Source: Mycobacterium sp. E183 (GTDB lineage: Bacteria > Actinomycetota > Actinomycetes > Mycobacteriales > Mycobacteriaceae). From it: a stretch of DNA of 64,000 bases. The notes under the pieces were generated by a model, which saw nothing but the letters and a program-made list of their open reading frames with translations, was not told where the DNA came from and did not search any database. The position numbers and the translations under genes were made by a program. Shown in pieces: positions 53,801-61,851 of the stretch. Each line of letters begins with the position of its first letter. Positions within the stretch are counted from its first letter, which is position 1. The stretch covers positions 1 to 64,000 of the forward strand of contig NZ_LZJN01000150.1 of the NCBI RefSeq assembly GCF_001667735.1. Direction: 5' to 3'.

Positions 53801-54229
53801 TTACTTCGCAACGGTTTTCACGGCGGGGCGGATGCCCAGCGCGTGGCTGACGAGTCCGATGCCGGCGCCCAGGATGGGCCAGATCGGCCAGAAGTACGTG
53901 GCGTCCGTGGTCGCGGCGACGGCCGCCCACACGGTGAGCACGACGACGGTCATCAGGAGGTAGCCGGCGAGGTGAATGCGCACGCTGCGGCGCGCCGCCT
54001 CGACGCGGGCGGCGCGGCGGCGTGGGTCGGCGCGCCGGATCCGCTCGAGCGGCAGGTCGGCGAGGAGCTCCCGGAGCTCGCCGGTGGTGTGCGTGCCGAA
54101 CACGGCCTGCACCCGCTGCTCGTACTCGCCCAGATCGAGGTAGCCCTGCGCGAGCGCCTGGCCCAGGCGCGCGGCCGCCCTCTCCCGGTCGTGGTCGCCG
54201 GCGCGGGGGGCCATGAGTTGCTGGTTCAT
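53801..54229 (-). CDS. DUF1707 protein with two membrane helices
   Basis: 142 residues. The DUF1707 (SHOCT-like) domain is 'RAGDHDRERAAARLGQALAQGYLDLGEYEQRVQAVFGTHTTGELRELLADLP', typical of actinobacteria. A basic linker leads to two membrane segments ('IHLAGYLLMTVVVLTVWAAVAA', 'YFWPIWPILGAGIGLVSHALGI'). The function is unknown; such proteins have been linked to envelope stress. It is divergent from a tetR gene, with a perfect palindrome in the 62-base gap, and should be its target. Confidence 0.87.
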   Translation of the reverse strand: MNQQLMAPRAGDHDRERAAARLGQALAQGYLDLGEYEQRVQAVFGTHTTGELRELLADLPLERIRRADPRRRAARVEAARRSVRIHLAGYLLMTVVVLTVWAAVAATTDATYFWPIWPILGAGIGLVSHALGIRPAVKTVAK

Positions 54230-54259
54230 TTCGTCCCCTTCCTTCGGATGTGAATGGCC

Positions 54260-54281
54260 TTAACATAGTCCCTAATGTTAA
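54260..54281. promoter_or_regulatory. TetR operator, perfect inverted repeat
   Basis: TTAACAT (54260-54266) and ATGTTAA (54275-54281) are a perfect 7-bp inverted repeat with an 8-base spacer, strikingly AT-rich in this GC-rich genome. It lies between the divergent DUF1707 and tetR genes and probably covers both promoters. Confidence 0.82.
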
Positions 54282-54291
54282 TCTCGTCAAC

Positions 54292-54912
54292 ATGGCACGT
54301 GAGCGAAAATCGCCGACCGGTTCGAAGCGCAGGGACAGCTACCACCACGGCGACCTGAAACGGGCGCTGACCAGCGCCGCGCTGTCGCTGGTCGCGGAGA
54401 AGGGGCCGAAGGGTTTCACGCTGACCGAAGCGGCGCGGCGCGCCGGCGTCAGCGCCGCCGCGCCGTACCGGCACTTCGCGGACAAGGCCGCGCTGTTGGC
54501 GACGGTGGCCGAGCAGGGCTTTCGCGACCTGCACGCCGAACTGGCCGCGGCCGCGTCCACCGACGAGCCCAAGGATCGGGTGATCGAGCTCGGCCGTGCC
54601 TACGTGCGCTGGGCCGTCGCGCACCCGGACCACTACCGGGTGATGTTCGGCGCCGAGCTGTCGAAGGCCGACCACCCCGACCTCGCCATCGCCGGCGAGC
54701 AGGCGTTCGCGGACCTACTCGACGCGATCGCGGCGTGCCAGCATGCGGGTGTCGTCGGCGGTCAGGACCCGCGCGAACTCGCCGCGCCACTGTGGTCGCT
54801 GGTGCACGGCGTCGCGTCGCTGGCGATCGGTGGCGAGCTGGTCAGCGTCGGCATCGCGCAGCAGCCGGAGGACGTCATCGCCGGCGTCGTGGCCCAAATG
54901 CTCGGCGGCTAG
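54292..54912 (+). CDS. TetR-family transcriptional regulator
   Basis: 206 residues. DNA-binding region: 'KRALTSAALSLVAEKGPKGFTLTEAARRAGVSAAAPYRHFADKAALLATVAE'. The C-terminal domain has 'YVRWAVAHPDHYRVMFGAEL', the WHG/TetR_C13 type seen in mycobacterial regulators. ATG 54292 lies 10 bases after the palindrome, so binding there would block its own promoter as well as the DUF1707-SDR unit. Its 3' end overlaps the 3' end of lipM by four bases. Confidence 0.9.
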   Translation: MARERKSPTGSKRRDSYHHGDLKRALTSAALSLVAEKGPKGFTLTEAARRAGVSAAAPYRHFADKAALLATVAEQGFRDLHAELAAAASTDEPKDRVIELGRAYVRWAVAHPDHYRVMFGAELSKADHPDLAIAGEQAFADLLDAIAACQHAGVVGGQDPRELAAPLWSLVHGVASLAIGGELVSVGIAQQPEDVIAGVVAQMLGG

Positions 54913-56183
54913 GCCACATTGGCCTGGCGGCGCGTCGCGTACACCTCGGCGAGAAATTGCTCGACGGCGACCGCGGTGTGCGCCGCGCGTGCCGAACCGA
55001 AGATGTCGAAAGCGTGCTGGGTGAACGGCAATTCGGCGTACACCACGGGCTGGGTGCTCACCTTGCGCAGTCGTTCGACGAACGCACGCGCCTGCTCGAC
55101 GGGCACCAGCGAGTCGTTGCGGCCGTGCAGGACGAAGAACGGGGGAGCGTCGGCGGAAACGTGGTTGACCGGTGAAGCGGTGACGAACGGCTGCATGTTG
55201 GTCGACGGCCGTTGCTTGACAACGGATTTGACCAACAGCGCCGGCATCATCGGATGCATCGCGTCGTTGAACCGGGTGAAATCGTAGACGCCGTAGAACG
55301 GCACGGCCGCCTGGACCCGGGTGTCGGCGTCCTCGAAGCCGGGCTGAAATTCGGCGAAGTTGGGCGTGAGGGCGGCCAGCGACGAGAGGTGGCCGCCGGC
55401 CGAACCGCCGGTGATGGCGATGAATTCGGGATCGCCGCCGTACTCGGCGATGTGCGCCTTGACCCACGCCAGGGCGCGTTTGACGTCGACGATGTGGGCG
55501 GGCCAGGTGTTGCGCGGGCTGTGCCGGTAGTTGATCGACACACAGATCCAGCCCAACTCCGCGAGGTGGCTCATCAACGGATGAGCTTGTCCGCGTTTGT
55601 TTCCCGTCGTCCAGGCGCCGCCCGGGATCTGGAACAGCACCGGGCCCTTGCCGGTGGGGTCCAGATCGGGACGGCGCCAGATGTCCAGGTAGTTGGCGCT
55701 GCCGTATTCGCCGTAGCTGATGTTGGAGTCGTGGGCGTAGTCGCGATAGATGCGCATCATCCGCAGCAGGCCCGGCGTCTTGGCGGTGCCACCGCCGGCC
55801 GGCCGGCGCCACAGATCACCCGATTCGGTGAGACGAGACGCGCCAAGGCCCTCGTCCAGCGCCTCGGTCAGCGGAATGTTGGCCTTGTGCCCGGCGCGGC
55901 TGAAGTTCAGCAGGCCGAGCGCGGACACGCCCGCCACCGTCCACGCCGCGAATCGCACCGGCCGGGTGAGGCGTCGGGCCGTCAACGCCAAGCCCCCGAG
56001 CTGACTGACGAGCGTTTGCAGCGGCAACTCGGTGACGACCACGCCGAACATGAACGAGAAGAGCGAGGCGTATCCGCTGCGCGCCAACGGCCGGTAGGCG
56101 TTGAGCGTGGACACCGCGGTCACCGCCGTGACGATCAACGAGCCGATCTGCCGGATGACATGCATGATTCGAGCTGTCCGCAT
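54909..56183 (-). CDS. lipM: LipM-like membrane-anchored esterase
   Basis: 424 residues. Three hydrophobic segments lie in the first 100 residues ('IGSLIVTAVTAVSTLNAY', 'ASLFSFMFGVVVTELPL', 'FAAWTVAGVSALGLLNF'). The hydrolase domain has the nucleophile Ser in 'AITGGSAGGHLSSLAALT'. The oxyanion motif is 'IPGGAWTTG' rather than the HGGG of hormone-sensitive lipases, as in mycobacterial LipM-like proteins. 'FFVLHGRNDSLVP' and 'FTQHAFD' supply Asp and His. It matches Rv2284 by family and position. The substrate is a short ester; the native one is unknown. Confidence 0.88.
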   Translation of the reverse strand: MRTARIMHVIRQIGSLIVTAVTAVSTLNAYRPLARSGYASLFSFMFGVVVTELPLQTLVSQLGGLALTARRLTRPVRFAAWTVAGVSALGLLNFSRAGHKANIPLTEALDEGLGASRLTESGDLWRRPAGGGTAKTPGLLRMMRIYRDYAHDSNISYGEYGSANYLDIWRRPDLDPTGKGPVLFQIPGGAWTTGNKRGQAHPLMSHLAELGWICVSINYRHSPRNTWPAHIVDVKRALAWVKAHIAEYGGDPEFIAITGGSAGGHLSSLAALTPNFAEFQPGFEDADTRVQAAVPFYGVYDFTRFNDAMHPMMPALLVKSVVKQRPSTNMQPFVTASPVNHVSADAPPFFVLHGRNDSLVPVEQARAFVERLRKVSTQPVVYAELPFTQHAFDIFGSARAAHTAVAVEQFLAEVYATRRQANVA

Positions 56184-56291
56184 GGGCTCACCTTACGAGG
56201 TGGGGTTTTGGGATCGGTAGGCACGCGTACGGTGCCTACTTACCGCACAAGACCGCTGCGTCGAGCGGCGACGGACGGAACGGACCCGGCG

Positions 56292-56963
56292 ATGACCATG
56301 ACCCTGAAGGCGTCGCTGGCGGCGGCCGCCTGCGCCGTGACCGCCCTCTCGTCCGCCGGGACGGCCAGCGCCCAATCCGCCTGCGCCGACGTCGGCGGAA
56401 CCGTCGACACGGCGCAGATCTGCCGGGGCCACATCGTGACGACCACCTACACGCTCGACTTGAGCTTTCCCGTCGGCTATCCCGACCAGGCGCCCCTCGC
56501 CGACTACGTGACCCACACGCGAGACGAATGGGCCGACGACGCCAAGGCGCATCCGCCCGGCGACCGGCCGCCCTACCTGCTGACCATCACCGGGACCGCC
56601 TTCCGGTCCGGTGCGCTTACTTCCGGCACCCAGACCGTGGTGCTGGACATGAACCAGGACCTCGGCGCCCACCCGGTGACGTCGTACAAGGCCTTCACCT
56701 ACGACCTCGGCAAGCGCGCGCCCATCACCTTCGACACGCTGTTCAAGCCGGGCGCCAACCCGTTGGCCGTGCTAAACCCGATCGTCCGGCGCGAGCTCGG
56801 CCCGCTTCCGTTCGGCGACCCCGGGGTGGACGCGTACCAGAACTTCGCGCTCACCGACGACGCCGTGATCTTCTTCTTCAGCCAGGGGCAGGTGCTCGCG
56901 CAGGTCGACGGACCCCAACGGCTCTCGGTGCCGCGTACCGAACTCGCGTCGTTGCTCGGGTGA
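56292..56963 (+). CDS. Secreted MPT64/DUF3298-like protein
   Basis: 223 residues. The signal peptide (1-25) ends 'GTASA' before Gln-Ser-Ala-Cys. The mature protein opens with 'ACADVGGTVDTAQICRGHIVTTTYTLDLSFPVGYPDQAPLADYVTHTRDEW', close to the MPT64/TB22.2 pattern. The second half is a DUF3298/RsiV-like domain ('HPVTSYKAFTYDLGKRAPITFDTLFKPG', 'NFALTDDAVIFFFSQGQV'). MPT64 family proteins are exported antigens; esterase activity has been reported for some. ATG 56292 is preferred. It is divergent from lipM and converges with the ferredoxin gene. Confidence 0.85.
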   Translation: MTMTLKASLAAAACAVTALSSAGTASAQSACADVGGTVDTAQICRGHIVTTTYTLDLSFPVGYPDQAPLADYVTHTRDEWADDAKAHPPGDRPPYLLTITGTAFRSGALTSGTQTVVLDMNQDLGAHPVTSYKAFTYDLGKRAPITFDTLFKPGANPLAVLNPIVRRELGPLPFGDPGVDAYQNFALTDDAVIFFFSQGQVLAQVDGPQRLSVPRTELASLLG

Positions 56964-56969
56964 GGCGGC

Positions 56970-57296
56970 CTAGGTGGCTTCGGCCCGGCTCTCGAGGTTC
57001 TTGACCGCGGCGGGGTCGTTCTCGGTCAGCCCCACCTTGGCCGCGCCGCCGGGGGAGCCGAGCTCGGTGAAGAAGTCCGCGTTGATCTGGGTGTACTCGC
57101 CGTATTCGGCGGGCACGTCGTCCTCGTAGTAGATCGACTCAACCGGGCACACCGGCTCGCACGCGCCGCAGTCCACACACTCGTCGGGGTGGATGTAGAG
57201 CATCCGCGCGCCCTCGTAGATGCAGTCGACGGGACATTCCTCGATGCACGCCTTGTCCTTGATGTCGACGCACGGTTCGGCGATCACATAGGCCAC
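56970..57296 (-). CDS. 7Fe ferredoxin ([3Fe-4S][4Fe-4S]), FdxC-like
   Basis: 108 residues. The ligand pattern is that of 7Fe ferredoxins: Cys9, Cys17 and Cys50 would bind the [3Fe-4S] cluster, and Cys21, Cys40, Cys43 and Cys46 the [4Fe-4S] cluster; Cys25 is extra. The C-terminal tail 'TQINADFFTELGSPGGAAKVG' is close to mycobacterial FdxC. It carries single electrons. It is divergent from the LysR gene and near nirA, a ferredoxin-dependent sulfite reductase, so it is a plausible donor for NirA; that is inference. Confidence 0.93.
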   Translation of the reverse strand: MAYVIAEPCVDIKDKACIEECPVDCIYEGARMLYIHPDECVDCGACEPVCPVESIYYEDDVPAEYGEYTQINADFFTELGSPGGAAKVGLTENDPAAVKNLESRAEAT

Positions 57297-57419
57297 AAGC
57301 GTTGTCCTTCCTTGTCTGGCTGGCTAATTTAGCGCGGCCGACGCGCTACCGGCCAGGGTCATCCGTTCCATCGTTCTCGTCCCGACCGGGCGAGAGTAGG
57401 CCACGCGGCGTTGTGGAGT

Positions 57420-57455
57420 CACAAGCTATCGTTGTGTCACACGAATTGATTGTGA
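57420..57455. promoter_or_regulatory. LysR operator candidates (CACAA-N7-TTGTG and TCACA-N9-TGTGA)
   Basis: CACAA (57420-57424) and TTGTG (57432-57436) are an inverted repeat with a 7-base spacer. Next to it, TCACA (57437-57441) and TGTGA (57451-57455) form a second one. They end 9 bases before the LysR start and about 125 bases before the divergent ferredoxin start. The first repeat recurs with the same spacing at 61767-61783 upstream of nirA. Confidence 0.7.
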
Positions 57456-57464
57456 TGTGATGCC

Positions 57465-58400
57465 ATGCCGCTCAGCCCCCGGATGCCCGAGCTCGCCTCG
57501 TTCGAGGTGTTTCTGGCGATCGCCGAAACCGGCAGCCTGGGCCGCGCCGCGCGCGAACTCGGGCTGACGCAGCAGGCCATTTCGCGGCGGCTCGCGTCGA
57601 TGGAGGCCCAGATCGGGGTCACGCTGGCGGTGCGCACCACCCGCGGTTCGCAGCTGACGCCCGCGGGCCTGATCGTCGCCGACTGGGCGAGACGGTTGCT
57701 CGAGGTCGCCACCGAGATCGACGCGGGCATGGGCTCGCTGCGCAAGGAGGGCCGCGAGCGGGTCCGGGTGGCGGCCAGTCAGACGATCTCCGAACAGCTG
57801 ATGCCGCACTGGCTGCTGTCGCTGCAGACCGAGGCGACGCGGCGCGGCGGCTCCGCGCCCCAGGTGATTCTGACGGCCACCAACAGCGAGCACGCCATCG
57901 CCGCGGTCCGCGACGGCAGCGTCGATCTCGGATTCGTCGAAAATCCCGGCACGCCAACGGGTCTGGGTACCTGCGTGGTGGGCCAGGACGAGTTGGTGAT
58001 CGTGGTGCCGCCGGGCCACAAGTGGACGCGGCGGGCGGTGTCCGCCCGCGAACTCGCGGAGACCCCGCTCGTCGCGCGCGAACCGCATTCGGGCATCCGG
58101 GATTCGCTGACGGTGGCCTTGCGTCGGGTGCTGGGCGAGGACATGGAACAGGCTCCACCGGTGCTGGAGCTGACGTCGGCCGCCGCGATGCGCGCGGCCG
58201 TGCTCGCCGGGGCGGGACCGGCGGCGATGAGCCGGCTTGCGGTGGCCGACGACCTGGCCGTCGGGCGGCTGAGCGCGGTCACGATCCCGAAGTTGGACCT
58301 GCGGCGGAAGTTTCGCGCCATCTGGGTGGGCGGGCGCACGCCACCGGCGGGGGCGGTGCGAGACATGTTGAGCCACATCGTCAGCCGGGTTAGGGCCTAG
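57465..58400 (+). CDS. LysR-family transcriptional regulator
   Basis: 311 residues. The winged-HTH is 'PELASFEVFLAIAETGSLGRAARELGLTQQAISRRLASMEAQIGVTLAVRTTRGSQLTPAG'. The effector domain spans residues 95-300 ('VRVAASQTISEQLMPHWLLSLQ', 'VDLGFVENPG'). By memory it corresponds to Rv2282c. It sits between a divergent ferredoxin gene and the convergent che1-cysH-nirA operon. Shared palindromes before ferredoxin/LysR and before nirA suggest it controls sulfite reduction, perhaps sensing a sulfur metabolite. No site precedes the ATG except GTGATGTGATGCC. Confidence 0.9.
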   Translation: MPLSPRMPELASFEVFLAIAETGSLGRAARELGLTQQAISRRLASMEAQIGVTLAVRTTRGSQLTPAGLIVADWARRLLEVATEIDAGMGSLRKEGRERVRVAASQTISEQLMPHWLLSLQTEATRRGGSAPQVILTATNSEHAIAAVRDGSVDLGFVENPGTPTGLGTCVVGQDELVIVVPPGHKWTRRAVSARELAETPLVAREPHSGIRDSLTVALRRVLGEDMEQAPPVLELTSAAAMRAAVLAGAGPAAMSRLAVADDLAVGRLSAVTIPKLDLRRKFRAIWVGGRTPPAGAVRDMLSHIVSRVRA

Positions 58401-58463
58401 GGTTTGCCGCCAACGTCGAGTTGTCGTGGGAATTCGCGGCGTATCCCCGCAACAAGTCGACGT

Positions 58464-59180
58464 TCATGCGGCGGCGTCGGCTGCCAGCGCCTCGTCGTAG
58501 CGGTCGAGCACCGTCTCGGCGACCAGGCGGTGCGCGCCCAGGGGCGCGGCCATCGGAATACCGTTGTCCCGCGCGAAGGTTGAGACGCCGTCGGTGAGCA
58601 GCCCCGGCGCCAGGAACCAGGGCGCGATCACGAGCCGGCGCGCGCCGCGGCGACGCAGGTGGGCGGCGGCTTGGTGCACCGACGCCTCGGGCCGGGTTGC
58701 GAACGCCGTCGTCGCCCCGGCCCACCGGGTGCCGACCGCCAGCCTGGACGCGACCTTCGCGGTGCGCACGTTCGCCGCGGCGTTGGACGAGCCGATCGCG
58801 ACGACCATCACGCCGAGGTCGTCGTCAGCCGCGGATACCCCGACCTCGGTGAGGCGTTCGCGCAGCACGGAAACCAGCCGCCCGTCCTCGCCGAGCACGC
58901 CGGCCTGCCGGACGCCGTGGGCCCCGGCTTCGGCGATCTGCTTGGGGATGTCCAGGCGCGCGTGGTAGGCGCTGGCCAGCAGGAACGGGGTGACCACCGC
59001 GTGGCGGCTGTCCGGGAGGGCGGCCAGCACGTCGACGAAATTGGGTTCGTTGAGCTCGAGGAACGCCAGCCGCACGTCCAGGTCGGGCCGCATGCCCGCC
59101 AGCCGGTCGGCCAGCGCCCGCGCGTTCGCGCCCGAGCGCGGGTCCCGGCTGCCGTGGGCGGTGAGTACGAGCGTGCTCAT
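58464..59180 (-). CDS. che1: Sirohydrochlorin ferrochelatase-like protein Che1
   Basis: 238 residues of the CbiX/SirB chelatase family, with two similar halves. The metal-site His is in 'LVLTAHGSRDPRSGANARALADRL', 'VTPFLLASAYHARLDIPKQIAEAG' holds the second His, and 'LVIAPWFLAPGLLTDG' is the repeat in the C-half. It inserts Fe2+ into sirohydrochlorin to make siroheme, the cofactor of NirA. It is last in the nirA-cysH-che1 operon and its ATG overlaps the cysH stop (ATGA), so cofactor and enzyme supply are coupled. Cobalt chelation is less likely here. Confidence 0.9.
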   Translation of the reverse strand: MSTLVLTAHGSRDPRSGANARALADRLAGMRPDLDVRLAFLELNEPNFVDVLAALPDSRHAVVTPFLLASAYHARLDIPKQIAEAGAHGVRQAGVLGEDGRLVSVLRERLTEVGVSAADDDLGVMVVAIGSSNAAANVRTAKVASRLAVGTRWAGATTAFATRPEASVHQAAAHLRRRGARRLVIAPWFLAPGLLTDGVSTFARDNGIPMAAPLGAHRLVAETVLDRYDEALAADAAA

Positions 59181-59914
59181 GAGGCGTGTAACCCGCATTC
59201 GATCTTGTTTCGTCCCCGCCAGCGCCCGCTGCGAGGATCGTCACCCTCGGCCGGCTTGCTGGTGCAGGGTGCGCAGCCGATCGACGGGTAGCCCTCCTCG
59301 ACCAGCGGGTTGACCAGAACGTTGTGGCGCTCGATGTAGTCCTGCACGTCCTCGTCGGTCCAGGCCGCGATCGGGTTGACCTTGATGAGCTTGAACGACT
59401 CGTCGAAGCTGATCAGCGGGGCGTTGGCGCGGGTGGCGGCCTCCGCCCGGCGCAACCCGCTCACCCACGCGGCGTAGCCGCGCAGCGCGCGCCGCAGCGG
59501 GAGAACCTTACGCAGGCGGCAGCATTCGTTGGGGTCGCGGGCGAACAGGTCCTTGCCCAGCAGCTCGTCCTGCTCGGCGACCGTGTGTTCGGGCGTGACG
59601 TTGAGCAGGTGAATGTCGTAGACGGACTCGACCGCGTCGCGGGTGCCGATGGTTTCGGCGAAGTGGTAGCCGGTGTCCAGGAACAGCACCGGCACGCCCG
59701 GCCGGACATCGGACGCGAGCGAAACCACCACGGCGTCTTGCATATTGGCGGCCACCACGTATTTGCAGTTGGCCCCGTCGCGGGGGCCGTCGACGCCGCC
59801 GAAGTGTTCGTCGGTCCAGCGCAGGATGTCGGTGGCATCGGCGTCCGCCATTTCCGCCGCGCCGCGTTCGGCCAGTTTGCGCAGCTGGTCTTCGGTGAAG
59901 TTCATCGCGACCAT
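59177..59914 (-). CDS. cysH: Adenosine 5'-phosphosulfate (APS) reductase CysH
   Basis: 245 residues. The PP-loop-like region 'VVVSLASDVRPGVPVLFLDTGYHFAETI' binds the nucleotide. Two Cys pairs, 'ECCRLRKVLPLRRAL' and 'SIGCAPCTSKP', bind the [4Fe-4S] cluster, which marks an APS reductase rather than a PAPS reductase. The catalytic Cys is in the C-terminal 'KIECGLH'. It reduces APS to sulfite with thioredoxin. ATG 59914 fits the family start. It is 17 bases from nirA and overlaps che1. Odd detail: the usual SGGKDS loop is replaced by 'SLASDV'. Confidence 0.92.
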   Translation of the reverse strand: MVAMNFTEDQLRKLAERGAAEMADADATDILRWTDEHFGGVDGPRDGANCKYVVAANMQDAVVVSLASDVRPGVPVLFLDTGYHFAETIGTRDAVESVYDIHLLNVTPEHTVAEQDELLGKDLFARDPNECCRLRKVLPLRRALRGYAAWVSGLRRAEAATRANAPLISFDESFKLIKVNPIAAWTDEDVQDYIERHNVLVNPLVEEGYPSIGCAPCTSKPAEGDDPRSGRWRGRNKIECGLHAS

Positions 59915-59931
59915 GGCGTGGTCCTCAACTC

Positions 59932-61599
59932 CTATCGCAGGTCGGCCTCGTCGGCGCGCAGGGCCCACGACGCGAAGCGCTCACCGCCGTCGCGCTGCTC
60001 GAGGAACTTGCGGGTCACCCGGTCGATGTAGTCGCCGAGCTCGTCACTGGTCACCTTGTGCTGGCGCAACTTTCGGCCGAACCCGCTGGCCTCGCCGAGG
60101 CCGCCGCCCAGGTGAACCTGGAATCCCTCGACGGAGTTGCCCTGGCCGTCGTCGATCCATTGGCCCTTGAAGCCGATGTCGGCGACCTGGATGCGCGCGC
60201 ACGAGTTCGGGCACCCATTGAGGTGGACGCTGATCGGCACGTCGAGCCTGGGGTCGACGTCGGCCAGGCGCTGTTCCAGCTCGGGCACCAAAGTCTGTGT
60301 GCGCACTCGGGTTTCGGCGAAGGACAGTTTGCAGAACTCGATGCCGGTGCAGGCCATGGTGTTCTTGCGCCACGCGGAGGGCCGCGACGGCAGGCCCAGC
60401 GCGTCCAGCGCGGCGACGGTCTCGTCGACCAAGGCGTCGGGCACGTCGAGGATGACCAGCTTCTGGAACGGGGTCAGCCGGGCGCGGTCGGAGCCGACCT
60501 TTTCCATCAGGTCGGCCACCGCCGACAGCGTCGCGCCGGAGACCCGGCCGGCGATCGGGGCGACGCCAATGGCGTTGAGCCCGTTCTTGATCTTCTGCAC
60601 GCCGACGTGGTCGATGGTTTGCGTGACCGGTGCGGGGGCCGGGCCGTCGATGAGCGGCCGGTGGAGGTATTCGGTTTCGAGGACCTCGCGGAACTTTTCG
60701 ACGCCCCAGTCCTTGATCAGGAACTTCAGCCGCGCCTTGGCGCGCATCCGCCGGTAGCCGTAGTCGCGGAACAGCCGGGTCACGGCCTCCCAGACGTCGG
60801 GCACCTCGTCCAGCGGCACCCACACCCCGACCCGCTGGGCCAGCATCGGGTTGGTCGACAGGCCGCCACCCACCCACAGATCCAGGCCGGGGCCGTGCTC
60901 GGGGTGGTCGACGCCGACGAACGCGACGTCGTGGGTCTCGTGGGAGACGTCTTGCAGGCCGGACACCGCGGTCTTGTACTTGCGCGGCAGGTTCGCGTAC
61001 TCGGGGTTGTTCAGGGAACGCCGGACGATCTCATCGATCGCGGGCGTCGGGTCGAGCACCTCGTCGAGCGAATCGCCGGCCAGCGGCGAACCGTGGATGC
61101 CGCGCGGGCAGTCGCCGCAGGCTTCCGTCGTCTGCAGCCCCACTTCGTCCAGGCGACGCCAGATCTCGGGGACGTCCTCGATGCGGATCCAGTGCAGCTG
61201 CAGGTTTTCCCGGTCGCTGATGTCGGCGGTGTCGCGGGCGAATTCGGTCGAGATCTGGCCGAGGACGCGCATCGAGTGCGCCGTCAACGGCTTGCCGTCG
61301 GTGCGGACCCGCATCATGAAGTACTTGGCTTCGATCTTGTCGGTGTTGTCGTCGCCGGTCCAGCTGCCGTCGTAACCCTGCTCGCGTTGGGTGTACAGGC
61401 CCATCCAGCGGAAGCGCCCGCGCAGGTCGGAGTGGTCGATGCTGTCGAAGCCCTGCTTGGCGTAGACGTTGACGATGCGGTCGCGCACGTTCAGCGGTGC
61501 GTCGTCGTTCTTGATCTTCTCGGTGTCGTTGAGCGGTTCGCGGTCACCCAGCGCCCACTGGCCCTCGCTGCGGGTCTTGGCGGGACGTGCTGCGGTCAT
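59932..61599 (-). CDS. nirA: Ferredoxin-dependent sulfite reductase NirA
   Basis: 555 residues of the siroheme nitrite/sulfite reductase family. The siroheme-[4Fe-4S] ligands are in 'MACTGIEFCKLSFAETR' and 'NGCPNSCARIQVAD'. The Tyr-Cys pair that is cross-linked beside the siroheme in M. tuberculosis NirA is conserved: Tyr in 'GLYTQREQGY' and Cys in 'TEACGDCPRG'. 'LWVGGGLSTNPMLAQRVG' is a repeat hallmark. It reduces sulfite to sulfide with six electrons from ferredoxin. AAGGAGA precedes the ATG. It is first in the nirA-cysH-che1 operon. Confidence 0.95.
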   Translation of the reverse strand: MTAARPAKTRSEGQWALGDREPLNDTEKIKNDDAPLNVRDRIVNVYAKQGFDSIDHSDLRGRFRWMGLYTQREQGYDGSWTGDDNTDKIEAKYFMMRVRTDGKPLTAHSMRVLGQISTEFARDTADISDRENLQLHWIRIEDVPEIWRRLDEVGLQTTEACGDCPRGIHGSPLAGDSLDEVLDPTPAIDEIVRRSLNNPEYANLPRKYKTAVSGLQDVSHETHDVAFVGVDHPEHGPGLDLWVGGGLSTNPMLAQRVGVWVPLDEVPDVWEAVTRLFRDYGYRRMRAKARLKFLIKDWGVEKFREVLETEYLHRPLIDGPAPAPVTQTIDHVGVQKIKNGLNAIGVAPIAGRVSGATLSAVADLMEKVGSDRARLTPFQKLVILDVPDALVDETVAALDALGLPSRPSAWRKNTMACTGIEFCKLSFAETRVRTQTLVPELEQRLADVDPRLDVPISVHLNGCPNSCARIQVADIGFKGQWIDDGQGNSVEGFQVHLGGGLGEASGFGRKLRQHKVTSDELGDYIDRVTRKFLEQRDGGERFASWALRADEADLR

Positions 61600-61756
61600 T
61601 GGTGTCTCCTTCGCGGTGCCGGACGGCTTAGGGCTGCTGTCCGCGGCATCGACGCGATGATGTTGTCAGTCAGAGGTGAGCGCGGGCGCTCCGTTGCGCC
61701 CACGTCTCATGGCTTCATACTGCCGGGGTCAGGCATAGGGGAGTAGAGGTCGCGCC

Positions 61757-61783
61757 GTTGTGAGGGCACAACCGTTGGTTGTG
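61757..61783. promoter_or_regulatory. LysR-type palindromes upstream of nirA
   Basis: GTTGTG-AGGG-CACAAC (61757-61772) and CACAACC-GTT-GGTTGTG (61767-61783) are overlapping perfect inverted repeats. The second contains CACAA-N7-TTGTG, the same pattern and spacing as before the LysR gene. They lie about 160-185 bases before the nirA start and 69 before the divergent DinB-like gene. Confidence 0.72.
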
Positions 61784-61851
61784 TGCGCGGGTTCACTGAT
61801 CGATGTTGTCAGGCAATGGGTTTTGTCGGTCCAGCCGTACAATTCGCCTGC

